Assembly (NCBI GenBank): GCA_946405145.1 | Contig: CAMJGE010000021.1 | Coordinates: forward strand, 1 to 34,276 | Length of the DNA: 34,276 nt | Source: an uncultured Prevotella sp. | GTDB taxonomy: Bacteria; Bacteroidota; Bacteroidia; Bacteroidales; Bacteroidaceae | Reading direction: 5' to 3' | Part shown: one piece after another, positions 1 through 7,115 of the stretch | How positions within the stretch are numbered: position 1 is the stretch's first letter | How the letters are laid out: every line of letters starts with the position of its first letter | Notes under the pieces: model-generated | Database searches by the model: none | Seen by the model: the letters and a program-made list of their open reading frames with translations, nothing else | What the model was told of the DNA's origin: nothing | Program-made: the position numbers and the translations under genes

Positions 1-13
1 TACAATAAAGTAT

Positions 14-21
14 TATCTTTG
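14..21 (+). promoter_or_regulatory. Bacteroidota -7 element, promoter of the 97-633 gene
   Basis: TATCTTTG followed by C matches the TAnnTTTG -7 consensus of the Bacteroidota primary sigma factor. The -33 element would fall left of the window. Transcription would start near 27, giving a leader of about 70 nt. Confidence 0.6.
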
Positions 22-96
22 CACTCGATTTGCGATAAATAACGGCAATCAGAGACACAATAACACAATTAATTAAATGCATGATGAACTTTATTA

Positions 97-633
97 ATGA
101 GACAAAGATTCAAGAAAGTGGCAGAGGCCGTGTATTTCGGACCAAAGCCCGAACCAGTTGCTCCCCTCCCTGCTACTATTCCAGTTAGTATGCAAGGTAA
201 TGAACTCGCAAAAAAGTATGTGCAGAATTGCAAATTGATGGATCAATATGCCGACTATACAGAGAAACTGGAAACCAAGTACACAGATCTGTATATGGCT
301 CACGCAGAAATGAAAAAGCAATTCGGGATGATGAGAGACTATTTCAAACATCCCAGTTTCTTACAATTCAAGCGTTGCACAAACATGCTGGAGACTTTAA
401 TGCCAGCTGAGAGAGTTACAAAACCTGAGGGCATCATGAACAATCGCCCAGAAGAAGTCAGACGTTTCAAGACGTTCAAGACAGCCATTAAGGGACAGTA
501 TTATTATATTGCTTACCTGAAGGCGATGCTCCACAACAACAAAATAGATTATAAGAAGAAAAACGACTTCAACTCTATGGAGTATGCTGAGATGGATGCA
601 TTTATCGAGCAGATTGTTAGTGAGAAAGATTAA
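97..633 (+). CDS. Hypothetical protein, 178 aa
   Basis: I do not recognise the family. The protein has no signal peptide or membrane segment, is rich in Lys, Met and Tyr, and looks helical in residues 35-85 and 120-175. A Pro-rich stretch lies near residues 16-29. It is preceded by a good -7 element (14-21) and an A-rich leader, which supports expression. An alternative ATG pair at 81/84 opens a different frame that stops after about 36 codons and is less likely. It stands alone, with a possible gene relic just downstream and a RhuM-type gene beyond. It is probably accessory; function unknown. Confidence 0.6.
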   Translation: MRQRFKKVAEAVYFGPKPEPVAPLPATIPVSMQGNELAKKYVQNCKLMDQYADYTEKLETKYTDLYMAHAEMKKQFGMMRDYFKHPSFLQFKRCTNMLETLMPAERVTKPEGIMNNRPEEVRRFKTFKTAIKGQYYYIAYLKAMLHNNKIDYKKKNDFNSMEYAEMDAFIEQIVSEKD

Positions 634-646
634 TTTTATCAATTGA

Positions 647-769
647 AGTGATGAACCATTTAACTCCTGGATCTATAAGTTGGGCCGCATTCCTAAAAAT
701 GGGAGCCCTGCTCGAGAATTCTCCAAACAAGAAACTCAGGCCCGCCGTTATGCCTTAATGATAGAATAA
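647..769 (+). pseudogene. Possible gene relic, about 40 codons
   Basis: The +2 frame from 647 to a TAA at 767-769 reads like real protein (ending ARRYALMIE, with KLGRIPKNG earlier), but a TGA at 644 blocks it upstream and there is no in-frame start near its beginning. The only nearby ATG (651) is in another frame and gives an unremarkable 35-residue peptide. I read it as the 3' remnant of a lost gene, possibly the end of an older version of the upstream locus. Weak support; it could be chance. Confidence 0.25.
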
Positions 770-815
770 CAGAATTAAATTAATACTATTTACGACACAC
801 TCTAGATCTCTTCCC

Positions 816-944
816 TTACTCTGTCGCAGTTATAATCCCTTGTCGCAACAACTCCGACAAGAATCTGGCCATTTTCTTGGAATCAGCCCAAAATCCCCGT
901 ACCTTTGCATCAGTTATTTGAATCATACGTTTGTTCATTTTCAT
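816..944 (-). CDS. Small hypothetical protein, 42 aa
   Basis: Reads from an ATG at 944 to TAA at 816. The sequence begins MKMNKRMIQI and contains WADSKKMARFLSEL, an amphipathic basic helix, ending TATE. Later in-frame ATGs (residues 3 and 7) are possible starts. The leader (ACAAACATTACCAAATAACC and onward) is A/C-rich, like those before other Bacteroidota small genes. A hairpin at 990-1025 lies upstream. There is no clear TAnnTTTG promoter on this strand. Function unknown; the ORF is short, so moderate to low confidence. Confidence 0.4.
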   Translation of the reverse strand: MKMNKRMIQITDAKVRGFWADSKKMARFLSELLRQGIITATE

Positions 945-989
945 ATTTGTTTTAGGTTATTGGTTATTTGGTAATGTTTGTAATAAATT

Positions 990-1025
990 AGCAAGGGGTT
1001 CGCTGAGACAGCGAGCCCTTTTGCT
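990..1025. terminator. Imperfect hairpin, possible bidirectional terminator
   Basis: CGCT (1001-1004) pairs with AGCG (1010-1013), extended outward by GGG (996-998) with CCC (1016-1018) and by AGC/GCT at the ends. T-rich sequence within the 3' arm would fit plus-strand termination. It sits between the 42-aa ORF and the RhuM promoter and may end transcripts from the left, or act as a leader structure for the minus-strand ORF. Confidence 0.4.
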
Positions 1026-1062
1026 ATATAATTGATCATATGTGCAGATTTTGCGCAAATCA

Positions 1063-1094
1063 TTTGGTGGTTTAATATAAATACACTACCTTTG
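1063..1094 (+). promoter_or_regulatory. Promoter of the RhuM-type gene
   Basis: TTTGG at 1063-1067 and TACCTTTG at 1087-1094 are separated by 20 nt, matching the Bacteroidota -33/-7 layout. Start of transcription near 1100 excludes the upstream ATG at 1032 and supports the ATG at 1131. A perfect 10-bp palindrome TTTGCGCAAA (1050-1059) lies just upstream and could be an operator. Confidence 0.8.
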
Positions 1095-1130
1095 CATCAT
1101 CAAATAATTGTCGAACTTAAAAATAACGGT

Positions 1131-1982
1131 ATGAACAACATTGAATCAAGCACTGGCGAGATCGTGATGTACCAACCCGATGAAACCATCAGGCTGGAAG
1201 TAAGAGTTGAGGATGATACTGTATGGCTGAATCGGCAACAGATGGCTACTCTCTTCGGCAGAGACGTAAAAACCATAGGCAAGCATGTCAACAACGCCTT
1301 ACACGAGGAATTAGCCAATGTTCCAACTGTCGCAAATTTTGCGATAGTTCAAAATGAAGGTGGCAGAATAGTCAACAGAACCATAGAATTCTATAGCATT
1401 GATATGATTATGTCTGTTGGGTATCGAGTAAAGTCCGAGCAAGGTATAAAATTCAGAAGATGGGCAAACCAAGTCCTCAAAGACTATTTGCTAAAAGGAT
1501 ACGTAGTCAATCAGCGCATTTCAGTGTTAGAACATCAAGTTGCTAATTTAACAGAGAAGGTTGATTTCTTCGTCCGCTCATCCCTACCCCCAGTAGAAGG
1601 CATCTTCTTCGATGGCCAGATCTTCGACGCCTACGTGCAGATTGTCAGCCTTATCAAACAGGCTAAACATTCAATCGTCCTCATCGACAACTATATCGAC
1701 GAGACCACCCTGACGATGCTCAGCAAGTGCGATGCCAACGTTTCAGCCACCATATACACACGTCAGTTATCAAATCAGCAACAGCTTGACATAACGCGAC
1801 ATAATCAGCAATATCCACCCATCACCGTCAATCTCTGCCAGCGAAATCATGATCGCTTCCTGATCATCGACGATGTGGTATATCTCTTCGGGGCCAGCCT
1901 CAAAGACGCAGGCAAGAAACTCTTCGCCTACATCAAAATGCAAGAGACCCCCGCAGTGGAACTGCTGGATAATATAAGATAA
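1131..1982 (+). CDS. RhuM/ORF6N-type protein with PLD-like C-terminal domain
   Basis: The 283-residue protein begins MNNIESSTGE. The N-terminal part (about 20-135) matches virulence RhuM/ORF6N proteins: WLNRQQMATLFGRDVKTIGKHV resembles a phage antirepressor-like DNA-binding region, followed by EFYSIDMIMSVGYRVKSEQG and FRRWANQVLKDYL. A short coiled segment (about 135-155) leads to a C-terminal region containing HDRFLIID and YLFGASLKDAG, the usual pattern of an inactive or degenerate phospholipase D-like fold. RhuM-like genes are often found in or beside restriction loci of gut Bacteroidota; the type III locus here starts about 1.4 kb away. A regulatory DNA-binding role is inferred, not shown. 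The start at 1131 is set by the promoter ending at 1094. Confidence 0.8.
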   Translation: MNNIESSTGEIVMYQPDETIRLEVRVEDDTVWLNRQQMATLFGRDVKTIGKHVNNALHEELANVPTVANFAIVQNEGGRIVNRTIEFYSIDMIMSVGYRVKSEQGIKFRRWANQVLKDYLLKGYVVNQRISVLEHQVANLTEKVDFFVRSSLPPVEGIFFDGQIFDAYVQIVSLIKQAKHSIVLIDNYIDETTLTMLSKCDANVSATIYTRQLSNQQQLDITRHNQQYPPITVNLCQRNHDRFLIIDDVVYLFGASLKDAGKKLFAYIKMQETPAVELLDNIR

Positions 1983-2056
1983 TGGTTTTTGTTATTCGAC
2001 ACGTCGTGATGACGACTTGACATTTTATGATATTAGATTTAGGTTATTATTTATTA

Positions 2057-2079
2057 GGGCTCAGCGGAGCCCTTTTTTT
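2057..2079. terminator. Rho-independent terminator between convergent genes
   Basis: GGGCTC (2057-2062), loop AGCG, GAGCCC (2067-2072), then seven T. It terminates the RhuM-type gene on the plus strand and overlaps the very end of the convergent 2078-2455 gene. Confidence 0.85.
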
Positions 2080-2455
2080 AATCCCACCCCTCTTCATCAT
2101 TGTTCTCCATATAACGCCTCATGCCGTTATCATCCATATCATCCTCAGAGGCAGGATCGAAACCACGCATATTATCAGACTCTTTCTCCCTATGCCTATA
2201 TGACGATGAAGAACCATATGAGGAAGAAGTTGATCTCGAAGTCGAGACAGAAGAAGATGCAGGCGAAACAGGTGCATCTTTCTTCTCTTCATTCACCTGT
2301 TCTATCTCATTGACAGTATCAACTACCAATTTCTTGGGGGCTTCCTTCACAGGGCCTTCATCGTACGAAGGTGCTGGCGATTGATTACAACCATTGCAAC
2401 AAGCCAAGAAGGCACTCTGAAGGATAACTAACACCACTGATACTATTTTATTCAT
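2078..2455 (-). CDS. Putative Ser-rich lipoprotein, 125 aa
   Basis: The N-terminus MNKIVSVVLVILQSAFLAC is a hydrophobic export signal ending in a lipobox-like FLAC, with Cys at 19, 20 and 23. The mature part is low complexity: Glu/Lys-rich at 30-60, an almost pure Ser/Thr/Tyr stretch at about 65-87, then an acidic Met/Asp/Asn/Glu tail ending EEGWD. The Phe at -3 of the proposed cleavage site is not ideal, so a secreted non-lipidated form is possible. It lies 100 nt downstream of the 2556-3011 membrane gene on the same strand and may be cotranscribed. No family recognised; probably a cell-envelope protein. Confidence 0.6.
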   Translation of the reverse strand: MNKIVSVVLVILQSAFLACCNGCNQSPAPSYDEGPVKEAPKKLVVDTVNEIEQVNEEKKDAPVSPASSSVSTSRSTSSSYGSSSSYRHREKESDNMRGFDPASEDDMDDNGMRRYMENNDEEGWD

Positions 2456-2555
2456 CGCCTTAATACATTATATTAATATTTATGGGGGAAAAAGAATATA
2501 TTAATGACACCTCCTATTTTATTATTTCACGCTGCAAATGAATGAGTCACTTATC

Positions 2556-3011
2556 TTAATCATCCCTATCTAATGATGCAATATAATCTTCATAAGCCAT
2601 TTGTTCTTCTATTTGTTCATTTATATAATTATCATAGTCTATATCGTCATAGTCTTTAAAATCGTCATCATCATCTATGTCATCATCATACAAATCATCA
2701 AAATCTTCATCGTCTATATCTTTATGCTCATGATGTTTCCTTAGTTGATGAGCCAATGCTGCACCAGCAAGAAGAGTTCCAGCACTTACTTTTGAATTAT
2801 TTATCTTATTCTTTCGAAACTCCCTCATATAATCGTCATGCCTCTTTTGAAGGTTTCTTTTCCGCTCTTTCAGCCATTTCTGACGTTTAACTTCCAGAAC
2901 ACCAGCAGTTGCACCTACGATTATAGCTGTAACCATAGCCCACGTAGGAACTATTGAAAAGCCTAAAATCATAATAACAATAGCCCATAAATATAGAGTG
3001 AACTTGAACAT
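2556..3011 (-). CDS. Small membrane protein with poly-Asp tail, 151 aa
   Basis: Two adjacent hydrophobic segments (about 4-20 and 23-40) form a membrane hairpin. A strongly basic stretch follows (KRQKWLKERKRNLQKRH, about 42-58), then a short Gly/Ala patch (78-90), a His-rich motif (RKHHEHKD) and a very acidic region (about 98-132) dominated by Asp with IDDDDD runs. The charge reversal suggests binding of cations or basic partners at the membrane face. It is AT-rich. A promoter-like TATATTTG lies upstream on the minus strand (3136-3129), preceding a leader of about 110 nt. No family recognised. Confidence 0.6.
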   Translation of the reverse strand: MFKFTLYLWAIVIMILGFSIVPTWAMVTAIIVGATAGVLEVKRQKWLKERKRNLQKRHDDYMREFRKNKINNSKVSAGTLLAGAALAHQLRKHHEHKDIDDEDFDDLYDDDIDDDDDFKDYDDIDYDNYINEQIEEQMAYEDYIASLDRDD

Positions 3012-3039
3012 ATCATTTACATTTTAAGCGTCAATAATT

Positions 3040-3136
3040 AAATTACGCTACAATGACAGTGCCAGCGAGAGCAGAACGAAGCTTGCTTCAGTTATGCCGA
3101 GAGCAGCCTGTCTTCGCAATCTTGATTGCAAATATA
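3040..3136 (-). promoter_or_regulatory. Promoter and structured leader upstream of the membrane gene
   Basis: On the minus strand, TATATTTG (3136-3129) fits the -7 consensus. The stretch 3060-3129 contains inverted repeats GAAGC/GCTTC and GCAATC/GATTGC and two direct copies of CGAGAGCAG. An inverted repeat TGTCC (3146-3150)/GGACA (3160-3164) lies just upstream of the -7. No good -33 element is placed 19-21 nt away, so the call rests on the -7 alone. Confidence 0.4.
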
Positions 3137-3176
3137 TGAGCAACCTGTCCCAAAACGCAGGACACCCCTCAATTAT

Positions 3177-3320
3177 TTAACCATTATTAACGTCTCTTTT
3201 TGTAATTAGAGTATTAACAATTAATATACCATTCTGAGGAAGTTCCATCCTTTTTACTGGTTGTATCTGCGGTCTTTTTGCTTCAAGGAAACTAAATCCA
3301 CCTCTTTTTCGTTTTACCAT
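3177..3320 (-). CDS. Small hypothetical protein, 47 aa, last gene of the R-M operon
   Basis: ATG at 3320, 21 nt after the res stop codon, to TAA at 3177. The sequence starts MVKRKRGGFSFLEAKRPQIQ and ends KRDVNNG; it is basic, with a hydrophobic patch GILIVNTLI in the middle. The tight spacing behind res suggests cotranscription and translational coupling. It matches no family I know. It could be an accessory peptide of the type III enzyme or a leftover of a longer gene. Confidence 0.45.
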   Translation of the reverse strand: MVKRKRGGFSFLEAKRPQIQPVKRMELPQNGILIVNTLITKRDVNNG

Positions 3321-3341
3321 TATCAGCTATGTTTGAGTTAT

Positions 3342-6300
3342 CTACTTCGTGATAATGTCTCGTAAATCGTTGTAATTACGAACCACATCATAAGTAACAG
3401 CAGAGTCGCCAATAGTGGCGAAATGTCGACGGGCACATTCAATCTTTGAGCGTTCTGACTCACGCAATTGCGATTCTTCGAGAGAGCCTTTCGTTTCTGC
3501 CACGAAATAAACGTGCTTGATGTCTGGCCCTTCCTTGAATACGATCGCCCAGTCTGGATTATAATGGCCCACTGGCGTATTGATATAGAAACCGCCAGGC
3601 AACTTCGTATAAACAGCCACTTCGTTACGCTCCTCCAAGTCTTTGGCGAAGTTCATTTCAATGCCAGCAGAATCAACAACCACCAAATCATAAAGCGACT
3701 TCTGAGATTCTAATGCATTCACACCCAGTTTACCCTTCAGTGTCGTATTGCTAAAGATATCGCTTTCAAACTGCTTGTCCAGTTTATGATACTTTACATG
3801 TTCTATCACGGCGATGGCTTTACACTCATTGATGATGTTCGAGGCTTTGATGATAAACTCTTCTGGGTTCGTCTTAAACTGATTGAAGGTATTGGGTTTT
3901 ATCTTCTTCAAGATAGTCACCACAGCCTTTCGTGTCAGACCAGTATTCTCTACCAGTTTACCTATCAGATCATATTTCACCTCCTGCCCTATTTCCTCAT
4001 GCACAGAGAGCGTCTGTGAGTCCGTGATATTCATAGCAGCTCCTTGTTCCAACTGTTGTTTACTGCCAATACGATCCAGCGTACCAGTCACCATACGAAG
4101 TTGGATATCAGAAACCTTCAAGTGGTTATCTAGTTGTATAACAGACTTGATAATCAGTTCGTCTGTCTTGAAATCCACAGTATAATATGTCTGATGATTG
4201 ATTCGGCGCCACAGTTCTTGGAACTCCTTGCGTTCAAACTTCTGCGAGTCAAACTTCGCCTCGCGAACCTTCCTGCCATTCTCTGGTTTGACAGCATCAG
4301 GATTAAATACGGTTTCAAGTTTCCTTTCCACATCTTTCTTATACTCATCATATTCTCCAAAGTCGAGCGTCCCCTCTTGCTTGTCTTGATGATACTTAGG
4401 TGTTAGTTGGCCTTGTCTGTTTACATAGCCTTGCTTTGCCAATTCTGCAAACAAGAAACTCGCTTCCAATTCGTCTATCTGACGCTGATTTCCTTGGCTA
4501 TCTGTTACTAACATACCAGCAAAAAGACTCGGTTGAACCTTCTGCGGACGATCGCCCACAGCTTCTGCAATCTCCGTCTGAAGCTTTGCTGCAAACGAGT
4601 TATACGACTCGCTGGCAATCACTGTCAGTTCATTCACTTCGAACACACCACCATGAAGCACACTCTCGTCCTGTCGCTCTCCCTGCTGGTTCACACAGAG
4701 GCGCATTCCACGACCCACCTCCTGACGTTTCTTCGTCTGGTTGTCGGAATCCTTCAGCGTACAAATCTGGAACACATTGGGATTGTCCCAGCCTTCTTTC
4801 AGAGCTGAGTGCGAGAAGATGAAACGTACTGGTGTCTTAAATGACAATAGCGCCTCTTTGGCCTTCATAATCAGCTGATAACCTCGCAGTTCGTTCTCTG
4901 ACTCCTTCGCCTTCGACTCTACTACATTATTTTTCTTATCTCGTGAGAAGTAACCATCATGTACCTGATCAGGCGAAAAACTCTTCAGATACTTGATATA
5001 TTCTGGGTCATCATTAAACCTCAGTTGTAGTTCTCCCACAATCCGTTCATATTCCTCTTCGAATATCTGTGCATAGATGCCCTTACCGCCATCAGCCTCA
5101 CGATAGTTATCTACGTGGTCTATGAAGAACAGCGACAGGCATTTGATACCCTGACGGAACAGTTTCCTTTCCTTCTCGATATGCGCCAAAATGGTAGCAC
5201 GTATTTGAGCCTTACGAATCACCTGTTCATTCACAGCGCCTATCACCTCACCTTCATACAATGTAGTGTTGTTCTGCAGATGGATACAACGATTATAACC
5301 ATCTATCTCCTTGATGCGCCAGCCATCAGCATACTCCTGCAACTCGCCTGAGTTCTGGTAGACATCAAAACGGTCTGCAACTAATTGCGTCACCTGCTTA
5401 ACACCATTACCCACTCGCTTGTCAAAGCCTATTCTGGCACGCGGATTACCCTCTGAGAGTTCGATACTCTCCAGATAGAGATAGCCATTGGTAGCCGTAG
5501 AGCCTTTTTGTTCAATACCCACTACAGAAATCTTCTTCACCAGTTTCTTGTTGTAGGCATCCATCGCGTCCAGTCGATAGATCATGTTCACGATGTCATC
5601 GGCCCTATGGGTGGCACTATATAATAAGGTAAAGAGCGGATTAAACTCCTTCAGGCGATTGCGGGTGGCATTCTTCTTATCAGCGCCCAATACGCTCTGG
5701 GGTTCGTCAATAATCAGAATAGGATTCGTGGCAGCAATCACGTCGATAGGTCTGCGCGAACGGAAGGCATCCAGTTTCATATAGATACGTCTGGCATCCT
5801 CACCCCTTGCAGCAAAAGCCTGTGTGTTGATAATCATCACGTGCATGTTGCTGTCGCTGGCAAACTGGTCTATCTTCGTCAACTGCGAACTGTCATAGAC
5901 AAAGCTCTGTATGCGTTTGCCATATTCTGCTGCGAAGTGTTCGCTCATCACCTCGAACGATTTGCAGACTCCCTCACGGATAGCAATGCTGGGCACTACG
6001 ATGATAAACTTACTCCAGCCGTAGAGCTTGTTCAGTTCGAACATCGTCTTGATATAGGTGTAGGTCTTACCTGTACCTGTTTCCATCTCGATAGTCAGTC
6101 GCAGGTCTGCCCTGTCGAAACGCTCCGTGGGTTTCAACTGTGCAGCCATCTGGATATCACGGATATGGTTCAGCACCTCGCTATATGGTACCTCGATGGG
6201 CTGGTTCTTATAACCCACGGCATCGAAGAGGCCACCATTGTCCGTTCCTAAGTCGTGGGTAAACTCCAGCAGAGCCGCATTCTTCTGTCCTTGAAACACA

Positions 6301-6359
6301 TCCGTCACAGCCCTCGCTGCATCCGTTTGGAATTGTTGGTTCTTAAATTTCAGTTTCAT
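3342..6359 (-). CDS. res: Type III restriction endonuclease subunit Res
   Basis: The 1005-residue protein is the ATP-dependent DNA translocase/nuclease subunit that joins Mod to cleave DNA between head-to-head unmethylated sites. Superfamily 2 helicase motifs are present: Walker A METGTGKT (92-99), motif II IIDEPQS (216-222, DEPQ in place of DEAH), motif III YSAT (247-250) and motif VI QEVGRGMRL (around 548). The C-terminus carries a PD-(D/E)XK nuclease: NPDW with Asp936, then AETKG with Glu955 and Lys957. Length is normal and the frame is intact. It lies 756 nt downstream of mod with the ORF6N gene reversed between them. I see no TAnnTTTG promoter directly upstream on its strand, so it may depend on readthrough from mod or a promoter inside the ORF6N gene. 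Confidence 0.95.
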   Translation of the reverse strand: MKLKFKNQQFQTDAARAVTDVFQGQKNAALLEFTHDLGTDNGGLFDAVGYKNQPIEVPYSEVLNHIRDIQMAAQLKPTERFDRADLRLTIEMETGTGKTYTYIKTMFELNKLYGWSKFIIVVPSIAIREGVCKSFEVMSEHFAAEYGKRIQSFVYDSSQLTKIDQFASDSNMHVMIINTQAFAARGEDARRIYMKLDAFRSRRPIDVIAATNPILIIDEPQSVLGADKKNATRNRLKEFNPLFTLLYSATHRADDIVNMIYRLDAMDAYNKKLVKKISVVGIEQKGSTATNGYLYLESIELSEGNPRARIGFDKRVGNGVKQVTQLVADRFDVYQNSGELQEYADGWRIKEIDGYNRCIHLQNNTTLYEGEVIGAVNEQVIRKAQIRATILAHIEKERKLFRQGIKCLSLFFIDHVDNYREADGGKGIYAQIFEEEYERIVGELQLRFNDDPEYIKYLKSFSPDQVHDGYFSRDKKNNVVESKAKESENELRGYQLIMKAKEALLSFKTPVRFIFSHSALKEGWDNPNVFQICTLKDSDNQTKKRQEVGRGMRLCVNQQGERQDESVLHGGVFEVNELTVIASESYNSFAAKLQTEIAEAVGDRPQKVQPSLFAGMLVTDSQGNQRQIDELEASFLFAELAKQGYVNRQGQLTPKYHQDKQEGTLDFGEYDEYKKDVERKLETVFNPDAVKPENGRKVREAKFDSQKFERKEFQELWRRINHQTYYTVDFKTDELIIKSVIQLDNHLKVSDIQLRMVTGTLDRIGSKQQLEQGAAMNITDSQTLSVHEEIGQEVKYDLIGKLVENTGLTRKAVVTILKKIKPNTFNQFKTNPEEFIIKASNIINECKAIAVIEHVKYHKLDKQFESDIFSNTTLKGKLGVNALESQKSLYDLVVVDSAGIEMNFAKDLEERNEVAVYTKLPGGFYINTPVGHYNPDWAIVFKEGPDIKHVYFVAETKGSLEESQLRESERSKIECARRHFATIGDSAVTYDVVRNYNDLRDIITK

Positions 6360-6409
6360 ATCGTTTTATCTCTTATTTCTATACTACATGACACATTTCT
6401 TATCTTTTA

Positions 6410-6441
6410 TTTGGAAGTTTCAGAATAAAACCGTACCTTTG
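6410..6441 (+). promoter_or_regulatory. Promoter of the ORF6N gene
   Basis: TTTG (6410-6413) and TACCTTTG (6434-6441) are separated by 20 nt, an ideal Bacteroidota promoter. It faces away from res, whose start codon is about 50 nt to the left, so the same short region carries the ORF6N promoter and the res leader. Confidence 0.8.
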
Positions 6442-6480
6442 CCCGTGAATTCACATTATTAACATTAAATCCACTTTACT

Positions 6481-7059
6481 ATGGACCAGTTAGCAAGAAT
6501 CAAAAGTCTTATCTACGAGATTAGAGGTGTGAAAGTCATGCTTGACAAAGACCTTGCAGAACTCTATCATGTCACCACAGGAAATCTAAACAAAGCGGTG
6601 AAACGAAATCACAAACGTTTTCCGCCAGACTTCATGTTTCAATTAAACAAAACTGAGTTTGAACAATTAAAGAGCGACTTGATATTCCAAAATGGAATTT
6701 CAAGCTGGGGAGGCACACGTAAATTACCATACGCATTCACAGAGCAGGGTCTAGCCATGTTATCTGGCGTCTTAAACAGCGATATAGCCATCGATGTCAA
6801 TATCTCCATCATGAGGGCCTTCGTTGCTCTTCGCAAACTGCCGTCCCTTGTCAGAAAAGAGGATCTTTTAGAGGCTAAGCGTGAAGTAATGGACTACATT
6901 GATGATATTCTCGCAGACCAAAACGACATCAACGAGAGCACCCGTGCCCAACTCGATGCCATCAGCACCGCTTTGGCAGAACTTCAGGCTAATCGTCCTT
7001 TGGACAAGCCTCGCCGTCCCATAGGCTTTATACAGCCAAAAGACGAAGAGGATTCTTAA
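6481..7059 (+). CDS. ORF6N domain protein between mod and res
   Basis: The 192-residue protein has an N-terminal ORF6N domain (about 5-95) with the family pattern [37 protein letters not shown] and [16 protein letters not shown]. Residues 95-192 form a helical tail. ORF6N is a DNA-binding domain known from phage and poxvirus proteins and is common next to restriction genes in Bacteroidota. The gene has its own promoter, is antisense to the R-M operon and converges on the mod 3' end (57 nt apart). A role in regulating the R-M genes is plausible but inferred. It is a different, shorter protein than the RhuM-type gene at 1131-1982. Confidence 0.88.
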   Translation: MDQLARIKSLIYEIRGVKVMLDKDLAELYHVTTGNLNKAVKRNHKRFPPDFMFQLNKTEFEQLKSDLIFQNGISSWGGTRKLPYAFTEQGLAMLSGVLNSDIAIDVNISIMRAFVALRKLPSLVRKEDLLEAKREVMDYIDDILADQNDINESTRAQLDAISTALAELQANRPLDKPRRPIGFIQPKDEEDS

Positions 7060-7115
7060 CTTCCTTGTGTCACTATTTCAAAGATCACAGCAAATGGAGC
7101 ATGCCCCAATGCCTG

